From: Erythrobacter sp. ANT-B3C2
Lineage (GTDB): Bacteria; Pseudomonadota; Alphaproteobacteria; Sphingomonadales; Sphingomonadaceae
DNA length: 64,000 bases
Assembly (NCBI GenBank): GCA_001683845.1
Contig: LXQI01000001.1
Coordinates: 1-64,000, forward strand
Direction: 5' to 3'
The notes under the pieces are model-generated. The model made no database searches. It saw only the letters and a program-made list of their open reading frames with translations, and had not been told where the DNA came from. Below are positions 51,270-60,987 of this stretch, one piece after another. The translations under genes were made by a program, and so were the position numbers. Numbering within the stretch: the first letter of the stretch is position 1; each line of letters opens with the position of its first letter.

Positions 51270-53030
51270 ATGGCCGCCACCAGCGCCCAGGAGCCGGGCC
51301 AGAAGCCAGGCCAGAAGCCCGGCCAGAAGCCCGGCCAGAAACCGGGATGGATGCGGCTGATCCGCGCGCTGGGCCACCGCAAGACGGGGTTCATGGCGCT
51401 GTTCGGCTTTGCCAGCGGCCTGCCCTTCGCGCTGTTCCTGGGCACGCTCTATGCTTGGCTGAGCGAGGCCGAGGTGGATCTGGAGACGATGGGTGTGTTC
51501 TCGCTGATCGGCCTTGCCTATGCGTTCCAGTTCCTCTGGTCGCCGCTGCTGGACCGGCTGGATATTCCGCTGGTGCGCAAGCTGGGCAAGCGCAAGCAGT
51601 GGATCGTGGTGGCGCAGGTGGCGCTGGGGATCATCCTCGTCAGCCTCTCGACGCTGGATCCGCGAACCTCGCTGGGGTGGTTCTCGCTGCTGGCGGGGAT
51701 CGGCGCCTTTGCCAGCGCCACGCAGGATATCGTGATCAATGCCTGGCGGATCGACGTGGCCGACGAGGAGGCACCGCTGGATATCCTCTCCACCGTCTAC
51801 CAGATGGGCTTTCGCCTTTCCTCGCTGGTGGGCGGGGCGCTGGCGCTGATCATCGCCGACGATATCGGCTGGCCGACGACCTATGCAATCATGGGCGGGA
51901 TCCTGCTGGCGATCGGCATTGCCGGGCTGTTCGCGCCCGATGCGGCGACCACGCAGGATCTGATCGCCAGCGAGGAGGAACTGGCCGAACTGCGCCAGCC
52001 CGGCGCGTTGACCCCGCGGGTGCGCAACATTGCGCTGATGATTGTGGGCGCGCTGTGGGCCTGGGCGATCGGCACGGTGGGCGTGTTCATGGTCCGCTCG
52101 ATGACCTATCTGCCGGAGGACCGGCCCGATCCGACGCTGTTCACCGCCACCTATGGCCCGCTGATCATCATCGCCACCATCGTGCTGCCGGCGCTGATCG
52201 CCGCCTGGCTGGTGAAGATGCAGCGCGAGGGGCGGCACGTGATCGGCCCGGAGGATGTGAGCCACGTGCGGTCTGCGCGGATCGCCGACCATCTGTACCG
52301 CGCGCTGATCCTGCCGCTGGCGGAGTTCGTCGGCCGGATGGGCTGGTCGCTGGTGCTGATCCTGGCGCTGGTGCTGACCTACCGGGTCACCGATGCGATC
52401 TGGGGCACCTTCGCCTATCCGTTTTACCTGGGCGAGCTGAACTACACCAACGGCGAGGTGGCGGTGGCCTCCAAGTTCTTCGGGGTGGGGGCGATCGTGC
52501 TGGGGCTGGCGATCGGCGGCTGGCTCCTGACGGTGCTGGGGCGGATGCCGACGCTGACGCTGGGCGCGGTGCTGGCGGCGGCCACCAACCTGCTCTACGC
52601 CGATCTCGCCATCGGCGGGGCCAACATGCAGGCGGTGAGCGATGTCACCGGCTTTACCTGGGCGGTGATGCAGTTCCCCGGCGGCAGCGAGCGGCTGGCG
52701 CGGCTGATGATCACCATCTTCGCCGAGAACTTGTCGGTGGGGATCGCGGGTGCGGCCTATGTGGCGTGGCTCTCATCGATCGTGGCGAAGGGCTACAGCG
52801 CGGTCCAATATGCGCTGCTCGCCTCGCTGACACTGCTGGTGGGCACGCTGGGGCGCGGCGCGCTGGGTCAGATGATCGAGGAGCGTGGCTATTACGAGGT
52901 GTTCATCTTCGTGACGCTGATCGGCATCATCGCGGTGGTGCTGTGCGCGGCGGAATGGTGGCGCGAGAGCCGCTTGGGCCGCCGGAGCGGCGTTGTGGCG
53001 CCAGAGGTGGCTGCGCTGCCGGCGGAGTAG
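51270..53030 (+). CDS. ampG: AmpG-family muropeptide MFS transporter
   Basis: A 586-residue membrane protein with 12-14 hydrophobic segments. FMALFGFASGLPFALFLGTL and AFQFLWSPLLDRLDIPL near the N-terminus, ASATQDIVINAWRID and QMGFRLSSLVGGALAL are AmpG hallmarks. It carries anhydro-muropeptides from periplasm to cytoplasm in murein recycling. Before the first segment there are four to five GQKP repeats, which are positively charged and must lie in the cytoplasm. It diverges from the pseudouridine synthase. Functionally it could feed the MurQ/NagA locus at 17425-23030. Confidence 0.85.
   Translation: MAATSAQEPGQKPGQKPGQKPGQKPGWMRLIRALGHRKTGFMALFGFASGLPFALFLGTLYAWLSEAEVDLETMGVFSLIGLAYAFQFLWSPLLDRLDIPLVRKLGKRKQWIVVAQVALGIILVSLSTLDPRTSLGWFSLLAGIGAFASATQDIVINAWRIDVADEEAPLDILSTVYQMGFRLSSLVGGALALIIADDIGWPTTYAIMGGILLAIGIAGLFAPDAATTQDLIASEEELAELRQPGALTPRVRNIALMIVGALWAWAIGTVGVFMVRSMTYLPEDRPDPTLFTATYGPLIIIATIVLPALIAAWLVKMQREGRHVIGPEDVSHVRSARIADHLYRALILPLAEFVGRMGWSLVLILALVLTYRVTDAIWGTFAYPFYLGELNYTNGEVAVASKFFGVGAIVLGLAIGGWLLTVLGRMPTLTLGAVLAAATNLLYADLAIGGANMQAVSDVTGFTWAVMQFPGGSERLARLMITIFAENLSVGIAGAAYVAWLSSIVAKGYSAVQYALLASLTLLVGTLGRGALGQMIEERGYYEVFIFVTLIGIIAVVLCAAEWWRESRLGRRSGVVAPEVAALPAE
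51294..51346 (+). repeat. 12-bp tandem repeat encoding GQKP
   Basis: The unit GGCCAGAAGCCC, with small variations, occurs four times in tandem, giving PGQKPGQKPGQKPGQKPG in the N-terminal tail of AmpG. Slippage would add or remove whole GQKP units. Confidence 0.85.
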
Positions 53031-53254
53031 CGGCGGGGCGGCGCTGCTGGCTGAGCGGCGAGAAGTTCGATCGTGCCGAACCGACGACCATCGGCTTGTC
53101 GGCGATCGGCTGAGCAGCAAACCGAGGTGAGCTGCCCCATTCGAGCCATCTTCTTTAAAACCCGTTTCGTCGTTCCTGAACAAACCAAATGAGCGGACGG
53201 CCGTTGCACCGACATCCTGTGAGCACGCAGGTTGTTGAAAACTGGATAGATAGC

Positions 53255-53599
53255 ATGTTGAAAGCAACGATCATGGCCGCGACGCTCGCGTTTGGGGCAG
53301 TGGGTGTGGCGGTTCCGGCAACGGCCCAGAACACCGAGCAGGCTGGCCTCGTAAACGTCACGATTGGCGACGTGACCATCCTTAATGATTTCCTGAACGA
53401 TACGCAGATTGCCGCTCTGAACAATCTTAACGTGCCCATTACGGTTCAGGTGCCGATCGGTGTTGCGGCGAACGTGTGCAATGTCAGCGCTGCTGTCCTT
53501 GCCCGCGGCGGCCCTGCAGGCGGAACGTGTGAGGCCACAACTGGCTCGCGGGCTCTTGCGCAGGCTGTAAACCGGCAGATGCTCGACCAGAGCCGCTAA
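53255..53599 (+). CDS. Small secreted protein, unknown function
   Basis: A 114-residue protein. A signal peptide (MAATLAFGAVGVAVPATAQ) is followed by a mature part with VNVTIGDVTILNDFLNDTQI and VPITVQVPIGVAANVCNVS. It has two cysteines (NVCNVS and GTCEAT) that may form a disulfide. It resembles short secreted proteins common in sphingomonads, but no named domain is recognised. A terminator follows 25 bases after the stop, so it is monocistronic. ATG 53255 starts the signal peptide. Confidence 0.7.
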   Translation: MLKATIMAATLAFGAVGVAVPATAQNTEQAGLVNVTIGDVTILNDFLNDTQIAALNNLNVPITVQVPIGVAANVCNVSAAVLARGGPAGGTCEATTGSRALAQAVNRQMLDQSR

Positions 53600-53623
53600 G
53601 CCTGAGCGATACGGAAGCAGTAT

Positions 53624-53653
53624 GGGGGCGGTCGGCAGCGGCCGCCCCTTTTA
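53624..53653 (+). terminator. Rho-independent terminator
   Basis: GGGGGCGG, a short loop, CCGCCCC and TTTTAT follow the small secreted-protein gene and form a typical intrinsic terminator. Confidence 0.8.
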
Positions 53654-53715
53654 TATGGGCCACACTGGCCGATCAGTGGCAACTGCTCTTCTGTTGCCCC
53701 ACGGTTGACACTCCC

Positions 53716-53865
53716 TCAGGCCTCGGGCCTGGCGCCGAGCGAGCGGCAGCGATCCGAGCAGTACTTCACGTTGTCCCAATCCCGCTGCCACTTCTTGCGC
53801 CAGGCGAAGGGCCGATGGCAGGCAGCGCAGATCTTCTCCGCAAGGTGGGGTTTCTTGTGTGCCAC
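53716..53865 (-). CDS. DUF2256 domain-containing small zinc-ribbon protein
   Basis: A 49-residue protein from GTG 53865: (M)[19 protein letters not shown], then [19 protein letters not shown], then [10 protein letters not shown]. The CxxC...CSDRC cysteine set and the AWRKKW...VKYCS core are the DUF2256 signature. Family members are about 45-60 residues long and of unknown function, often near photolyase or cryptochrome-type genes; none is seen here. The reading frame is short, but composition and motif leave little doubt. Confidence 0.85.
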   Translation of the reverse strand: MAHKKPHLAEKICAACHRPFAWRKKWQRDWDNVKYCSDRCRSLGARPEA

Positions 53866-53912
53866 CCAGCAGCAACGCGCGAGCGGTCAGTTAGCCGCCG
53901 GATGAGCCCCGC

Positions 53913-55084
53913 TCAGGCCTGCTGTGTGATGAGGCGGGCGGGCCGCTTCGAGCGGCGCAGCGCGACCCCGATGGCGCCAAAGCCAACGATCATCATGGCC
54001 CAGGTCGCCGGCTCGGGCACTGCCGAGATGCGCAGCACCTGGCCGGTGCCCGGTGCCCCCCGGCTGTTGGTGGTGACGTAGAACGAGCCGTCGCTGCCGA
54101 TCGCCAGGCCCGTGGGGTTGATCAAGCCGGCGCTGAAGATGTTCTCCGAAACACCGCTGCCCGAGACGCGGAAGATCGCGCCACCCACGTCGGGCCCCAG
54201 GATGCCGGTTGTGTCGTACGAGAGGGCGTAGAGGCTGCCGTCCGGTCCGAAGGCGAGATCGGTCAGGTTGGTGAAGCCGGTGGCGAACACGCTGACCGTG
54301 TTGGTGCCCGGCGCGATGCTGTAGATCTGCGCCGCGCCCGGTGTGAACGGGAAACCGGTGAGTTCGGCGACATAGATCGTTCCGTCCGGGCCGACGGTCA
54401 CGCCGGTGGAGACCGAGTCGCTCATGGGTACGGGCGGGCCGATGAAGCGCGGCGCAAAGCCCGCCAGCAGCGAGACATCTCCGGTGGGCGACAGGCTGTA
54501 GACCGTGTTCGCGCCGGCATCGGTGACGAACGGCCCGCCGGGCTCGGTCGCAGGTGGAAGGGATTGCTGTCGACGGGGCCGCCGACGGGGTTGTTGGCCG
54601 CTTCGAACGCGCTCACGTCGGCAAAGGTGGTCACCACGCCGCCGGTGGTGAAGGTGAGGACGTGGCCGAGCCGGCTGCCCGATGGCCGGACGGCGGGGTT
54701 GGTGCCCAGCCCGATGACCACATAGCCCGTGCCCCCCGCATCGAAGCCGATCCCCTGTGGGCCGCTCAGATCGTTCATGGCCGGGTCGAAGATCACCGGC
54801 AGGCCGGTGACGACGCGCGATTGCACACCGCCGAGAACCTGCGTGATCGAGCCGGTGGAGAAGAAATCGAACGATCCGCTGGGCGCGACCGCCGGATCGA
54901 TGAAGCCTGTTTCCGCGATGTACAGCCCGCCGTCCGGCCCGAAGGCCAGTGCGCGCGGATTGTTGAGATTGGTCGCAAAGACGCTCGACTGGTAGGTCTG
55001 CGCGGTGGCCGGCGCTGCAGCGAAAGCGAGCGCCAGGCAGGAGAGGCCGAGGCCGATCTTGTGGGCGTGATTGACGACAGGCAT
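53913..55084 (-). pseudogene. ScyD/ScyE-like beta-propeller protein with PEP-CTERM tail, frameshifted
   Basis: The first part starts at ATG 55084 with a signal peptide (SCLALAFAAAPATAQ). It has NHL/SMP-30-like blades (NPRALAFGPDGGLYIAE, GPQGIGFDAGGTGYVV). Near 54555 the frame shifts: after DSNPFHL the sensible continuation, ATEPGGPFVTDAGANTVYSL, is one frame over. It then runs through TGVTVGPDGTIYVAELTGFP and NPTGLAIGSDGSFYV. The C-terminus is a PEPxxWA sorting signal, PEPATWAMMIVGFGAIGVAL followed by Arg-rich residues. One indel separates the two halves, so this is either a recent mutation or a sequencing error. The intact product would be an exported, surface-sorted protein of about 390 residues. 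Confidence 0.8.
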
Positions 55085-55321
55085 GGCATTTCCCCTCACC
55101 GACAGTGAAATGCTCCGCATGTTCTCAGCCAATCGAATGCTGTGCGCCGATTGACTTGGCAGAGTCGACAAGATGATAGTTTAGGATCAACTAACGCCAA
55201 GTCAACCGCGGGATTGGTGAGGCATGCATCGCCGCTCCGCTAGTAAGACTTTGAACCGGGCGACGAGTGGCATTGTGTTCGCACCTGTTCGCAGTAGCGT
55301 GGCCTTGCAATTGTTGAGCTG

Positions 55322-56635
55322 CTAGTCGGGCGCCTCGCCGTTCGCTTTCAGCACCTGGCCCGCGAGGTAGAGCGAGCCGGCGATGAGGACCGGCAGGCGG
55401 TCATCGGGCAGCGCCTGCAATGCCTCGGCAAGGCTGTCGGCCCATCCGGCTCGGGCGGAATACCCTTCGGGTCCGTGGGCATCGCTGCCGTGGATCGGCA
55501 CGGCGGTGAGGCTGGCGAGGCGCTCGCCCAGTGGGGCGATGATCGCCTGCGGATCGCGGTTGGCGAGCATCCCGATGATCAGGTGCAGGCGCCCGCTCTC
55601 GCCCGCAAGGCCGGCAAAGTGGCGGCCGATCGCCTGCCCGGCATCGGCATTGTGCCCACCGTCGAGCCACACCTCATGGCCCGGCGCGAGTGCGGTGAGC
55701 GGGCCAACCTCGAGCAATTGCAGCCGCGCGGGCCAGCGTGCCGCGCCGATCCCCTCGGCCATCGCAGCCGGGGAGACGGCGAGAGCATCCTGGTGCCGCA
55801 GCATCGCCACCGCCAGCGCGGCATTGTCGGCCTGGTGGCGGCCGGGCAGGGTGGGTAGCGGCAGGGTCAGCGCGCCATGGCGGTCGCGATAGGCGATACT
55901 GTCTACGCCGATCTCGGCCCACCAGTTGCTCCCGCGCTGGTGCAGCGACGCACCCGCCAGTGCGGCGCGGCGCTCGATCTCCAGCGCCATGGCTTGCGGG
56001 TAGGTCTGCGTCACCAGCGGCGAGCCGGGGCGGGCGATACCGGCCTTCTCAAAGGCGATGCGCACCAGCGGCACCTGCGGCACGCCCTCTTCGGGAGCGA
56101 GCAGGAAAGCCTCGTGGTCGATCCCCAGCGAGGCGATGCCGCAGGCGGCCGGGCACTCCATCACGTTGGTGGCATCGAACCGGCCGCCGAGGCCCACCTC
56201 GATGATGCAGGCATCGGCCGGGTGGCGGGCGAAGGCGAGGAAGGTGGCGGCGGTGGTCACCTCGAAGAAGCTGGGAGCGAGGCCCTCGGCGGCGTCAAGC
56301 ACCTCGGCCAGCAGCGCGGCCAGTTCGGCATCGGCAACCAGCTGGCCGGCGATGCGGATGCGCTCGTTATAGCGCACCAGATGCGGCTTGGTGGCGGCGT
56401 GGACGCGTAGACCCTCCGCCTCTAGCATCGCGCGCAGGAAGGCGCAGGTGGAGCCCTTGCCGTTGGTGCCGGCGACGTGGAACACCGGCGGCAGGCGCTT
56501 CTGTGGATCGCCGAGCCGGGTGAGCAGCTCGCGGATCACCTCCAGCCCGAGCCGCCCGCGCGGCAGGCTCAGCGCCGTCAGACGATCAAGCTGGGCCTGC
56601 ACCGCCGGATCGTCCGAGGCGGCGAAATCCTTCAC
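55322..56635 (-). CDS. folC: Bifunctional folylpolyglutamate synthase / dihydrofolate synthase
   Basis: A 437-residue Mur-ligase-type enzyme with the P-loop VAGTNGKGSTCAFLRAML at about residue 55. HLVRYNERIRI, FEVTTAATFLAFA, EVGLGGRFDATN (about residue 146) and WLDGGHNADAGQAI follow. It adds glutamate to dihydropteroate and to folates. GTG 56635 is the start. It is the last gene of the minus-strand block trpB-x-trpA-accD-folC, a neighbourhood widely conserved in proteobacteria. Confidence 0.92.
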   Translation of the reverse strand: MKDFAASDDPAVQAQLDRLTALSLPRGRLGLEVIRELLTRLGDPQKRLPPVFHVAGTNGKGSTCAFLRAMLEAEGLRVHAATKPHLVRYNERIRIAGQLVADAELAALLAEVLDAAEGLAPSFFEVTTAATFLAFARHPADACIIEVGLGGRFDATNVMECPAACGIASLGIDHEAFLLAPEEGVPQVPLVRIAFEKAGIARPGSPLVTQTYPQAMALEIERRAALAGASLHQRGSNWWAEIGVDSIAYRDRHGALTLPLPTLPGRHQADNAALAVAMLRHQDALAVSPAAMAEGIGAARWPARLQLLEVGPLTALAPGHEVWLDGGHNADAGQAIGRHFAGLAGESGRLHLIIGMLANRDPQAIIAPLGERLASLTAVPIHGSDAHGPEGYSARAGWADSLAEALQALPDDRLPVLIAGSLYLAGQVLKANGEAPD

Positions 56636-56650
56636 GAGAGGAGTGGGCCC

Positions 56651-57502
56651 CTAGGCTGCAGCAGCCGCCGGGGTGAGGTAGCCCAGCAGCTTGCCCAGCG
56701 TGGCGCGCAGGTCCTTGCGGTGCACCACCATGTCCACCATGCCGTGCTCGTGCAGATATTCGGCACGCTGGAACCCTTCGGGCAGCTTCTCCCGAATGGT
56801 TTCCTCGATCACCCGCTGGCCGGCAAAGCCGATTAGCGCCTGCGGTTCGGCGATGTGGATGTCCCCCAGCATCGCGTAGCTGGCGGTGACGCCGCCGGTG
56901 GTGGGATCGGCCAGAACGACGATGTAGGGCAGGCCGGCTTCGCGCAAGCGGCGGGTCATCACCGTGGCGCGGGGCATTTGCATGAGGCTCAAAATGCCCT
57001 CCTGCATCCGTGCACCGCCCGCCGCGGTGACCGCAACGTAGCCGCAACGCTCTTGCATTGCCCGTGTAGCGCCGTCGCAAAAGGCCTGGCCGACCGCCTG
57101 CCCCATCGAGCCGGCCATGAAGGTGAAATCCTGCACGCCGACCACTGCGCGCTGGCCTTCGATGGCACCGAAGGCGGCGGTGAAGGCATCGCAATGGGCG
57201 TTGGTGGCGCGGGCCTGCTTCAGCCGATCGATGTAGCGCTTGGTGTCGCGGAAGCGCAGCGGATCGTCCGGCACTTTCGGATCGGGCAGCAGCTCGAAGC
57301 CGGGATCGAGCAGCTGGGCGAGCCGGGCGTCGGCGCCGATGCGGCCGTGGTGCTCGCAGCGGGGGCAGACGTAGAGGTTGGCCTCATATTCGCGGCTGAA
57401 CAGCATCTCGCTGCAGCCCGGGCATTTGACCCAGAGATTATCGCGCGATTCGCGCTTGGGGGCGAAGGGCAGCGAGTTGCGGACGCGGCTGATCCAGCTC
57501 AT
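56651..57502 (-). CDS. accD: Acetyl-CoA carboxylase carboxyltransferase subunit beta
   Basis: A 283-residue protein with the N-terminal zinc ribbon ([11 protein letters not shown] and [13 protein letters not shown], residues 27-56). The carboxyltransferase domain shows [44 protein letters not shown] in the form [18 protein letters not shown], and [17 protein letters not shown]. It forms the AccA-AccD carboxyltransferase of fatty-acid synthesis. Its ATG overlaps the trpA stop by four bases. Confidence 0.94.
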   Translation of the reverse strand: MSWISRVRNSLPFAPKRESRDNLWVKCPGCSEMLFSREYEANLYVCPRCEHHGRIGADARLAQLLDPGFELLPDPKVPDDPLRFRDTKRYIDRLKQARATNAHCDAFTAAFGAIEGQRAVVGVQDFTFMAGSMGQAVGQAFCDGATRAMQERCGYVAVTAAGGARMQEGILSLMQMPRATVMTRRLREAGLPYIVVLADPTTGGVTASYAMLGDIHIAEPQALIGFAGQRVIEETIREKLPEGFQRAEYLHEHGMVDMVVHRKDLRATLGKLLGYLTPAAAAA

Positions 57503-58290
57503 GCGGCAAGCTTTCGGGCGTTGTGGATGGCGTGGGAGAGCTGGCCGGCGAGGTGGCGCAGGTGCTCGGGAGCGGCGGCGCCGTGCTGTTCGACCAGCTC
57601 GACGAAGGCGGAGCCGACCACCACCCCATCAGCCACGCGGGCGATCGCGGCGGCCTGTTCGGGCGTGCGCACGCCGAAGCCGACCGCAAGGGGCAGATCG
57701 GTGAAGCGGCGCAGGCGCTCGATGGCCTGCTCGATGGAGGCAAGCACCGCCTGCTGCTTGCCGGTGATGCCCGCGACCGAAACGTAATAGAGGAACCCGC
57801 CCGCGCCATCGAGCACGGCGGGCAGGCGGGCCTCGTCGGTGGTGGGGGTGGCGAGGCGGATGAGCGCGATGCCCTTGTCGTTCAGCGCGGGGCCGAGATC
57901 CTCGTGCTCCTCAGGCGCGAGATCGACGCAGATCACGCCATCGACGCCAGCTTCGTGGGCGGCGGAGGCGAACCATTCGGGGCCACGGCGGACCATCGGG
58001 TTGGCATAGCCCATCAGCACCAGCGGGGTTCCGGGGTGGCGGGCACGGAAGGCGCGGGCGATGGCAAACACCTCGGCGGTCTTCGTGCCGCGTGCCAGCG
58101 AGCGGATGTTGGCGTTCTGGATCGCGGGCCCGTCGGCCATCGGATCGGTGAAGGGCATGCCCAATTCGATGACGTCCGCGCCACCTTCGACCAGCGCGTC
58201 GAGATTGGCCGAGGTGTCGCCGTCGCCAGCGGTGAGGAAGGCGACGAGCGCCGGACGGGGCTGAGCGAAGGTGGTGGCGAGGCGGGTCAA
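57499..58290 (-). CDS. trpA: Tryptophan synthase alpha chain
   Basis: A 263-residue TIM-barrel protein. Both catalytic acids are present in [20 protein letters not shown] (Glu and Asp). Further motifs are [39 protein letters not shown] and [11 protein letters not shown]. It cleaves indole-3-glycerol phosphate and channels indole to TrpB. The start is TTG 58290, with AAGG upstream and a TTGA overlap with the stop of the small membrane-protein gene. It is therefore coupled to that gene and to trpB. Confidence 0.93.
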   Translation of the reverse strand: MTRLATTFAQPRPALVAFLTAGDGDTSANLDALVEGGADVIELGMPFTDPMADGPAIQNANIRSLARGTKTAEVFAIARAFRARHPGTPLVLMGYANPMVRRGPEWFASAAHEAGVDGVICVDLAPEEHEDLGPALNDKGIALIRLATPTTDEARLPAVLDGAGGFLYYVSVAGITGKQQAVLASIEQAIERLRRFTDLPLAVGFGVRTPEQAAAIARVADGVVVGSAFVELVEQHGAAAPEHLRHLAGQLSHAIHNARKLAA

Positions 58291-58484
58291 CGCGCCTTGT
58301 CCCGCGAGACGCCCTTGTCGAGGACAACGGCCATGATCGAGATCAGGACGATCACGACCCACGATGGGGCCTGAAACCGATCCCCCAGCGCGAAGATCAA
58401 ACTGACGAATGGAAAGCCGACGGCCTGGATGGCGACTGCGCTCGCAAAGATGACGGCCGAGCGGCGATCGAGAGTGTCCGTCAC
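58287..58484 (-). CDS. 65-residue membrane protein between trpB and trpA
   Basis: GTG 58484 overlaps the trpB stop (GTGA) and its own TGA overlaps the TTG of trpA, so it is tightly built into the operon. The sequence has a first hydrophobic helix ([20 protein letters not shown]) and a second ([19 protein letters not shown]), with a charged C-terminus KGVSRDKAR. No domain is recognised. The alternative, that it is a chance open frame, is unlikely because both overlaps are exact and the sequence has a two-helix membrane pattern. Confidence 0.7.
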   Translation of the reverse strand: MTDTLDRRSAVIFASAVAIQAVGFPFVSLIFALGDRFQAPSWVVIVLISIMAVVLDKGVSRDKAR

Positions 58485-59713
58485 ATCTCCACTCCCAGCG
58501 CCTCGGCGACGGTGAAGATGTCCTTGTCGCCGCGGCCGCAGAGGTTGGCGAGGATGATCGCCTCCTGCGGCATGTCGCGGGCGCACTTTACCAGCGCGGC
58601 GATGGCGTGGCTGGGTTCGAGGGCGGGGATGATGCCTTCGGTGCGGCAGAGCAGCTGGAAGGCGTCCAGCGCTTCGGTATCGGTGATCGCGGTGTATTCG
58701 ACGCGGCCGGTTTCTTTCAGCCAGGCGTGCTCGGGGCCGATGCCGGGGTAATCGAGGCCCGCGCTGATCGAATGGGCCTCGGCGATCTGGCCGTCATCGT
58801 CCTGCAGCAAATAGGTCTTGTTGCCGTGGAGGATGCCGGGGAAACCGCCCGCGAGGCTGGCGGCGTGCTGCTTGTCGAGCCCGTGACCGGCCGCTTCCAC
58901 GCCCAGCATGGCAACCTCGGAATCGTCGAGGAAGGGGTGGAACAGGCCAATGGCGTTGGAGCCGCCACCGATCGCCGCCACCAGCAGATCGGGCAGACGG
59001 CCGGTGCGCCCCAGCATCTGCTCGCGTGCTTCCTTGCCGATGACGCTCTGAAAATCGCGCACCATTTCCGGGTAGGGATGGGGGCCGGCGGCGGTGCCGA
59101 TGATGTAGAACGTGTCGTGGACGTTGGCGACCCAATCGCGCAGGCCCTCGTTCATCGCGTCCTTGAGCGTGGCGGCGCCGCTGGTGACGGGGATCACCTC
59201 GGCGCCGAGCAGCTTCATGCGGAACACGTTGGGCTGCTGGCGGGCGACATCGGTGGCGCCCATGTAGATGACACAGGGCAGGCCGAAGCGCGCGCAGACG
59301 GTGGCGGTGGCGACGCCGTGCTGGCCGGCGCCGGTTTCGGCGATGATGCGCGTCTTGCCCATGCGGATCGCCAGCAAGATCTGGCCGATGCAATTGTTGA
59401 TCTTGTGCGCGCCGGTGTGGTTCAGCTCGTCGCGCTTGAACCAGATCTGCGCGCCCATGTTATCTGGCGCATCGGCGCGGAGGCGCTCGGTCAGGCGCTC
59501 GGCGTAATAGAGCGGGCTGGGGCGGCCGACGTAATGTTCGAGCAGGTCTTCGAACTGGGTGGTGAAGGCAGGGTCCGCCTTGGCGGCGCGATATTCGCGG
59601 TCCAGCTCCAGCACCAGCGGCATCAGCGTTTCGGCGACATAGCGGCCGCCATAGGGGCCGAAATGGCCGCGTTCGTCCGGCTGGTTGCGGAAGGAGTTGG
59701 GCTGATCTGTCAT
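58481..59713 (-). CDS. trpB: Tryptophan synthase beta chain
   Basis: A 410-residue PLP enzyme. [20 protein letters not shown] at the N-terminus, the PLP lysine in [34 protein letters not shown] and [20 protein letters not shown] are all typical of TrpB1. It condenses indole with serine. Upstream there is a 138-base gap to the divergent small beta-barrel gene, where its promoter should lie; trpF is nearby but on a separate transcript. Confidence 0.94.
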   Translation of the reverse strand: MTDQPNSFRNQPDERGHFGPYGGRYVAETLMPLVLELDREYRAAKADPAFTTQFEDLLEHYVGRPSPLYYAERLTERLRADAPDNMGAQIWFKRDELNHTGAHKINNCIGQILLAIRMGKTRIIAETGAGQHGVATATVCARFGLPCVIYMGATDVARQQPNVFRMKLLGAEVIPVTSGAATLKDAMNEGLRDWVANVHDTFYIIGTAAGPHPYPEMVRDFQSVIGKEAREQMLGRTGRLPDLLVAAIGGGSNAIGLFHPFLDDSEVAMLGVEAAGHGLDKQHAASLAGGFPGILHGNKTYLLQDDDGQIAEAHSISAGLDYPGIGPEHAWLKETGRVEYTAITDTEALDAFQLLCRTEGIIPALEPSHAIAALVKCARDMPQEAIILANLCGRGDKDIFTVAEALGVEM

Positions 59714-59851
59714 AATCGCGCACGCGACTGCCAGAGGCTCTGATGCTTGTCCAGCCAGCCGCCGGACTCGCCAAGCGAGCGCCGTTCAGCATTGAGGCGG
59801 GACGCTTGGTGCATGCCGGGTGCTGTATCCAGATTGTTACGGAGATTGAGT

Positions 59852-60304
59852 ATGAAGTTCTACGCACTGGCGGCGGCGACCGCGCTTGCCGCTACCATCG
59901 CTGCGCCCGCATCGGCAGATGAAATCCGCGCCGAAGCGCGCGGCGGCGTCCTGATCGCCAACGGCAACACCGAAGCGGTGGTGGGCATTGCGGGTGGCTA
60001 TGACGCCGCCATGGGTCCGGGGGCATTCGTGGGGGCGGAGGTTTCGGCCGACAAGGCGCTGGCCCGGGGTGCGGACGTCTATGTGGGCGTGACAGGACGC
60101 GGCGGCGTGCGGCTGGCCGGCGGCGACAAGGTGTTCGGCGCGGCCGGCTACACTTTCGCCCCGGGCGACAATGCATGGCACCTTGGGGCTGGCTACGAAA
60201 AGCAGATGCGCAACAATTTGTATTGGAAAGCCGAGTACCGGCACTTCTTCGGCGATGTGAGCGGCGGCGACCAGATCGTCGGCGGCATCGGCTTGAAGTT
60301 CTGA
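59852..60304 (+). CDS. Small outer-membrane beta-barrel protein (opacity-like)
   Basis: A 150-residue protein with a signal peptide (LAAATALAATIAAPASA) and alternating amphipathic strands such as EIRAEARGGVLIANGNTEAV, DVYVGVTGRGGVRLAGGDKV and NLYWKAEYRHFFG. It ends in QIVGGIGLKF with a terminal Phe, the usual BAM signal. It probably folds as an eight-stranded barrel. Function unknown. GGAG lies 12 bases before the ATG. Confidence 0.75.
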   Translation: MKFYALAAATALAATIAAPASADEIRAEARGGVLIANGNTEAVVGIAGGYDAAMGPGAFVGAEVSADKALARGADVYVGVTGRGGVRLAGGDKVFGAAGYTFAPGDNAWHLGAGYEKQMRNNLYWKAEYRHFFGDVSGGDQIVGGIGLKF

Positions 60305-60353
60305 GCATGCAGGAAGGGCGGCCCTGCCGGGGGTTGCCCGTCCTCGTGCCTCC

Positions 60354-60986
60354 TTAAGCCGCGGCGGCACGGATGAAGGCACGGATCTTGTCGACGTCCT
60401 TGATTCCGGGCGCGCTTTCCACCCCCGAAGATACATCGACCAGCGGCGCGCCGGTGGTGCGCAAAGCCTCGGCCACATTGCCCGGCGTTAACCCGCCGGC
60501 GAGGCCCCAGGCGAGGGTGTGGCGGTGGCCAGCGAGCAGCGACCAATCCATCGCGATGCCATTGCCGCCGGGCAGCAGCTTCGTGGCCGGCGCATCGTAG
60601 AGCAGCAGATCGGCGACGCCAGAAAAGCGCTGGGCGCGATCCAGCGTGCCCGCATCCTTCAGCCCGACAGCCTTCCAGATGCCGATTGCGACGTTCTGCT
60701 TGATGAGCGCCAGCCATTCGGGCGTCTCGCTGCCGTGGAACTGCACGATGTCCGGCTTCACTGCCTGCAACGCGGCGACGGTGGGCTGGGGTTGCTGGTT
60801 GACCAGCAGCAGCACGATTTTGACACGGGCCGGCACTCGGGCGCGCAGGGCGGCGGCTTGTTCGAGCGAAAGGTGGCGGGGGCTCGGCTCGTGGTGGACG
60901 AGGCCGATGTGGGTGGCGCCGGCTTCGACTGCCGCATCGACCGTCTCGGGGCTGGAGAGGCCGCAGATCTTGATCTCGGGGGGCAT
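60354..60986 (-). CDS. trpF: Phosphoribosylanthranilate isomerase
   Basis: A 210-residue TIM barrel. It opens with IKICGLSSPETVDAAVEAGA, which carries the catalytic Cys, and has FHGSETPEW, LLYDAPATKLLPGGNG with the catalytic Asp, WGLAGGLTPGNV and DVSSGVESAPGIKD. It converts N-phosphoribosylanthranilate to CdRP in tryptophan synthesis. The ATG at 60986 begins one base after the stop of the VOC-family gene, so the two are co-transcribed. Confidence 0.93.
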   Translation of the reverse strand: MPPEIKICGLSSPETVDAAVEAGATHIGLVHHEPSPRHLSLEQAAALRARVPARVKIVLLLVNQQPQPTVAALQAVKPDIVQFHGSETPEWLALIKQNVAIGIWKAVGLKDAGTLDRAQRFSGVADLLLYDAPATKLLPGGNGIAMDWSLLAGHRHTLAWGLAGGLTPGNVAEALRTTGAPLVDVSSGVESAPGIKDVDKIRAFIRAAAA

Positions 60987-60987
60987 G

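Noticed and set aside
51129-52292. Minus-strand open frame of 388 codons continuous with the pseudouridine synthase
   Set aside because: It is antisense to ampG, His/Arg-rich without any domain, and arises from the high GC content. The synthase clearly starts at 51128.
58607-59743. 378-codon plus-strand frame opposite trpB
   Set aside because: Shadow of trpB in a GC-rich genome; no recognisable domain.
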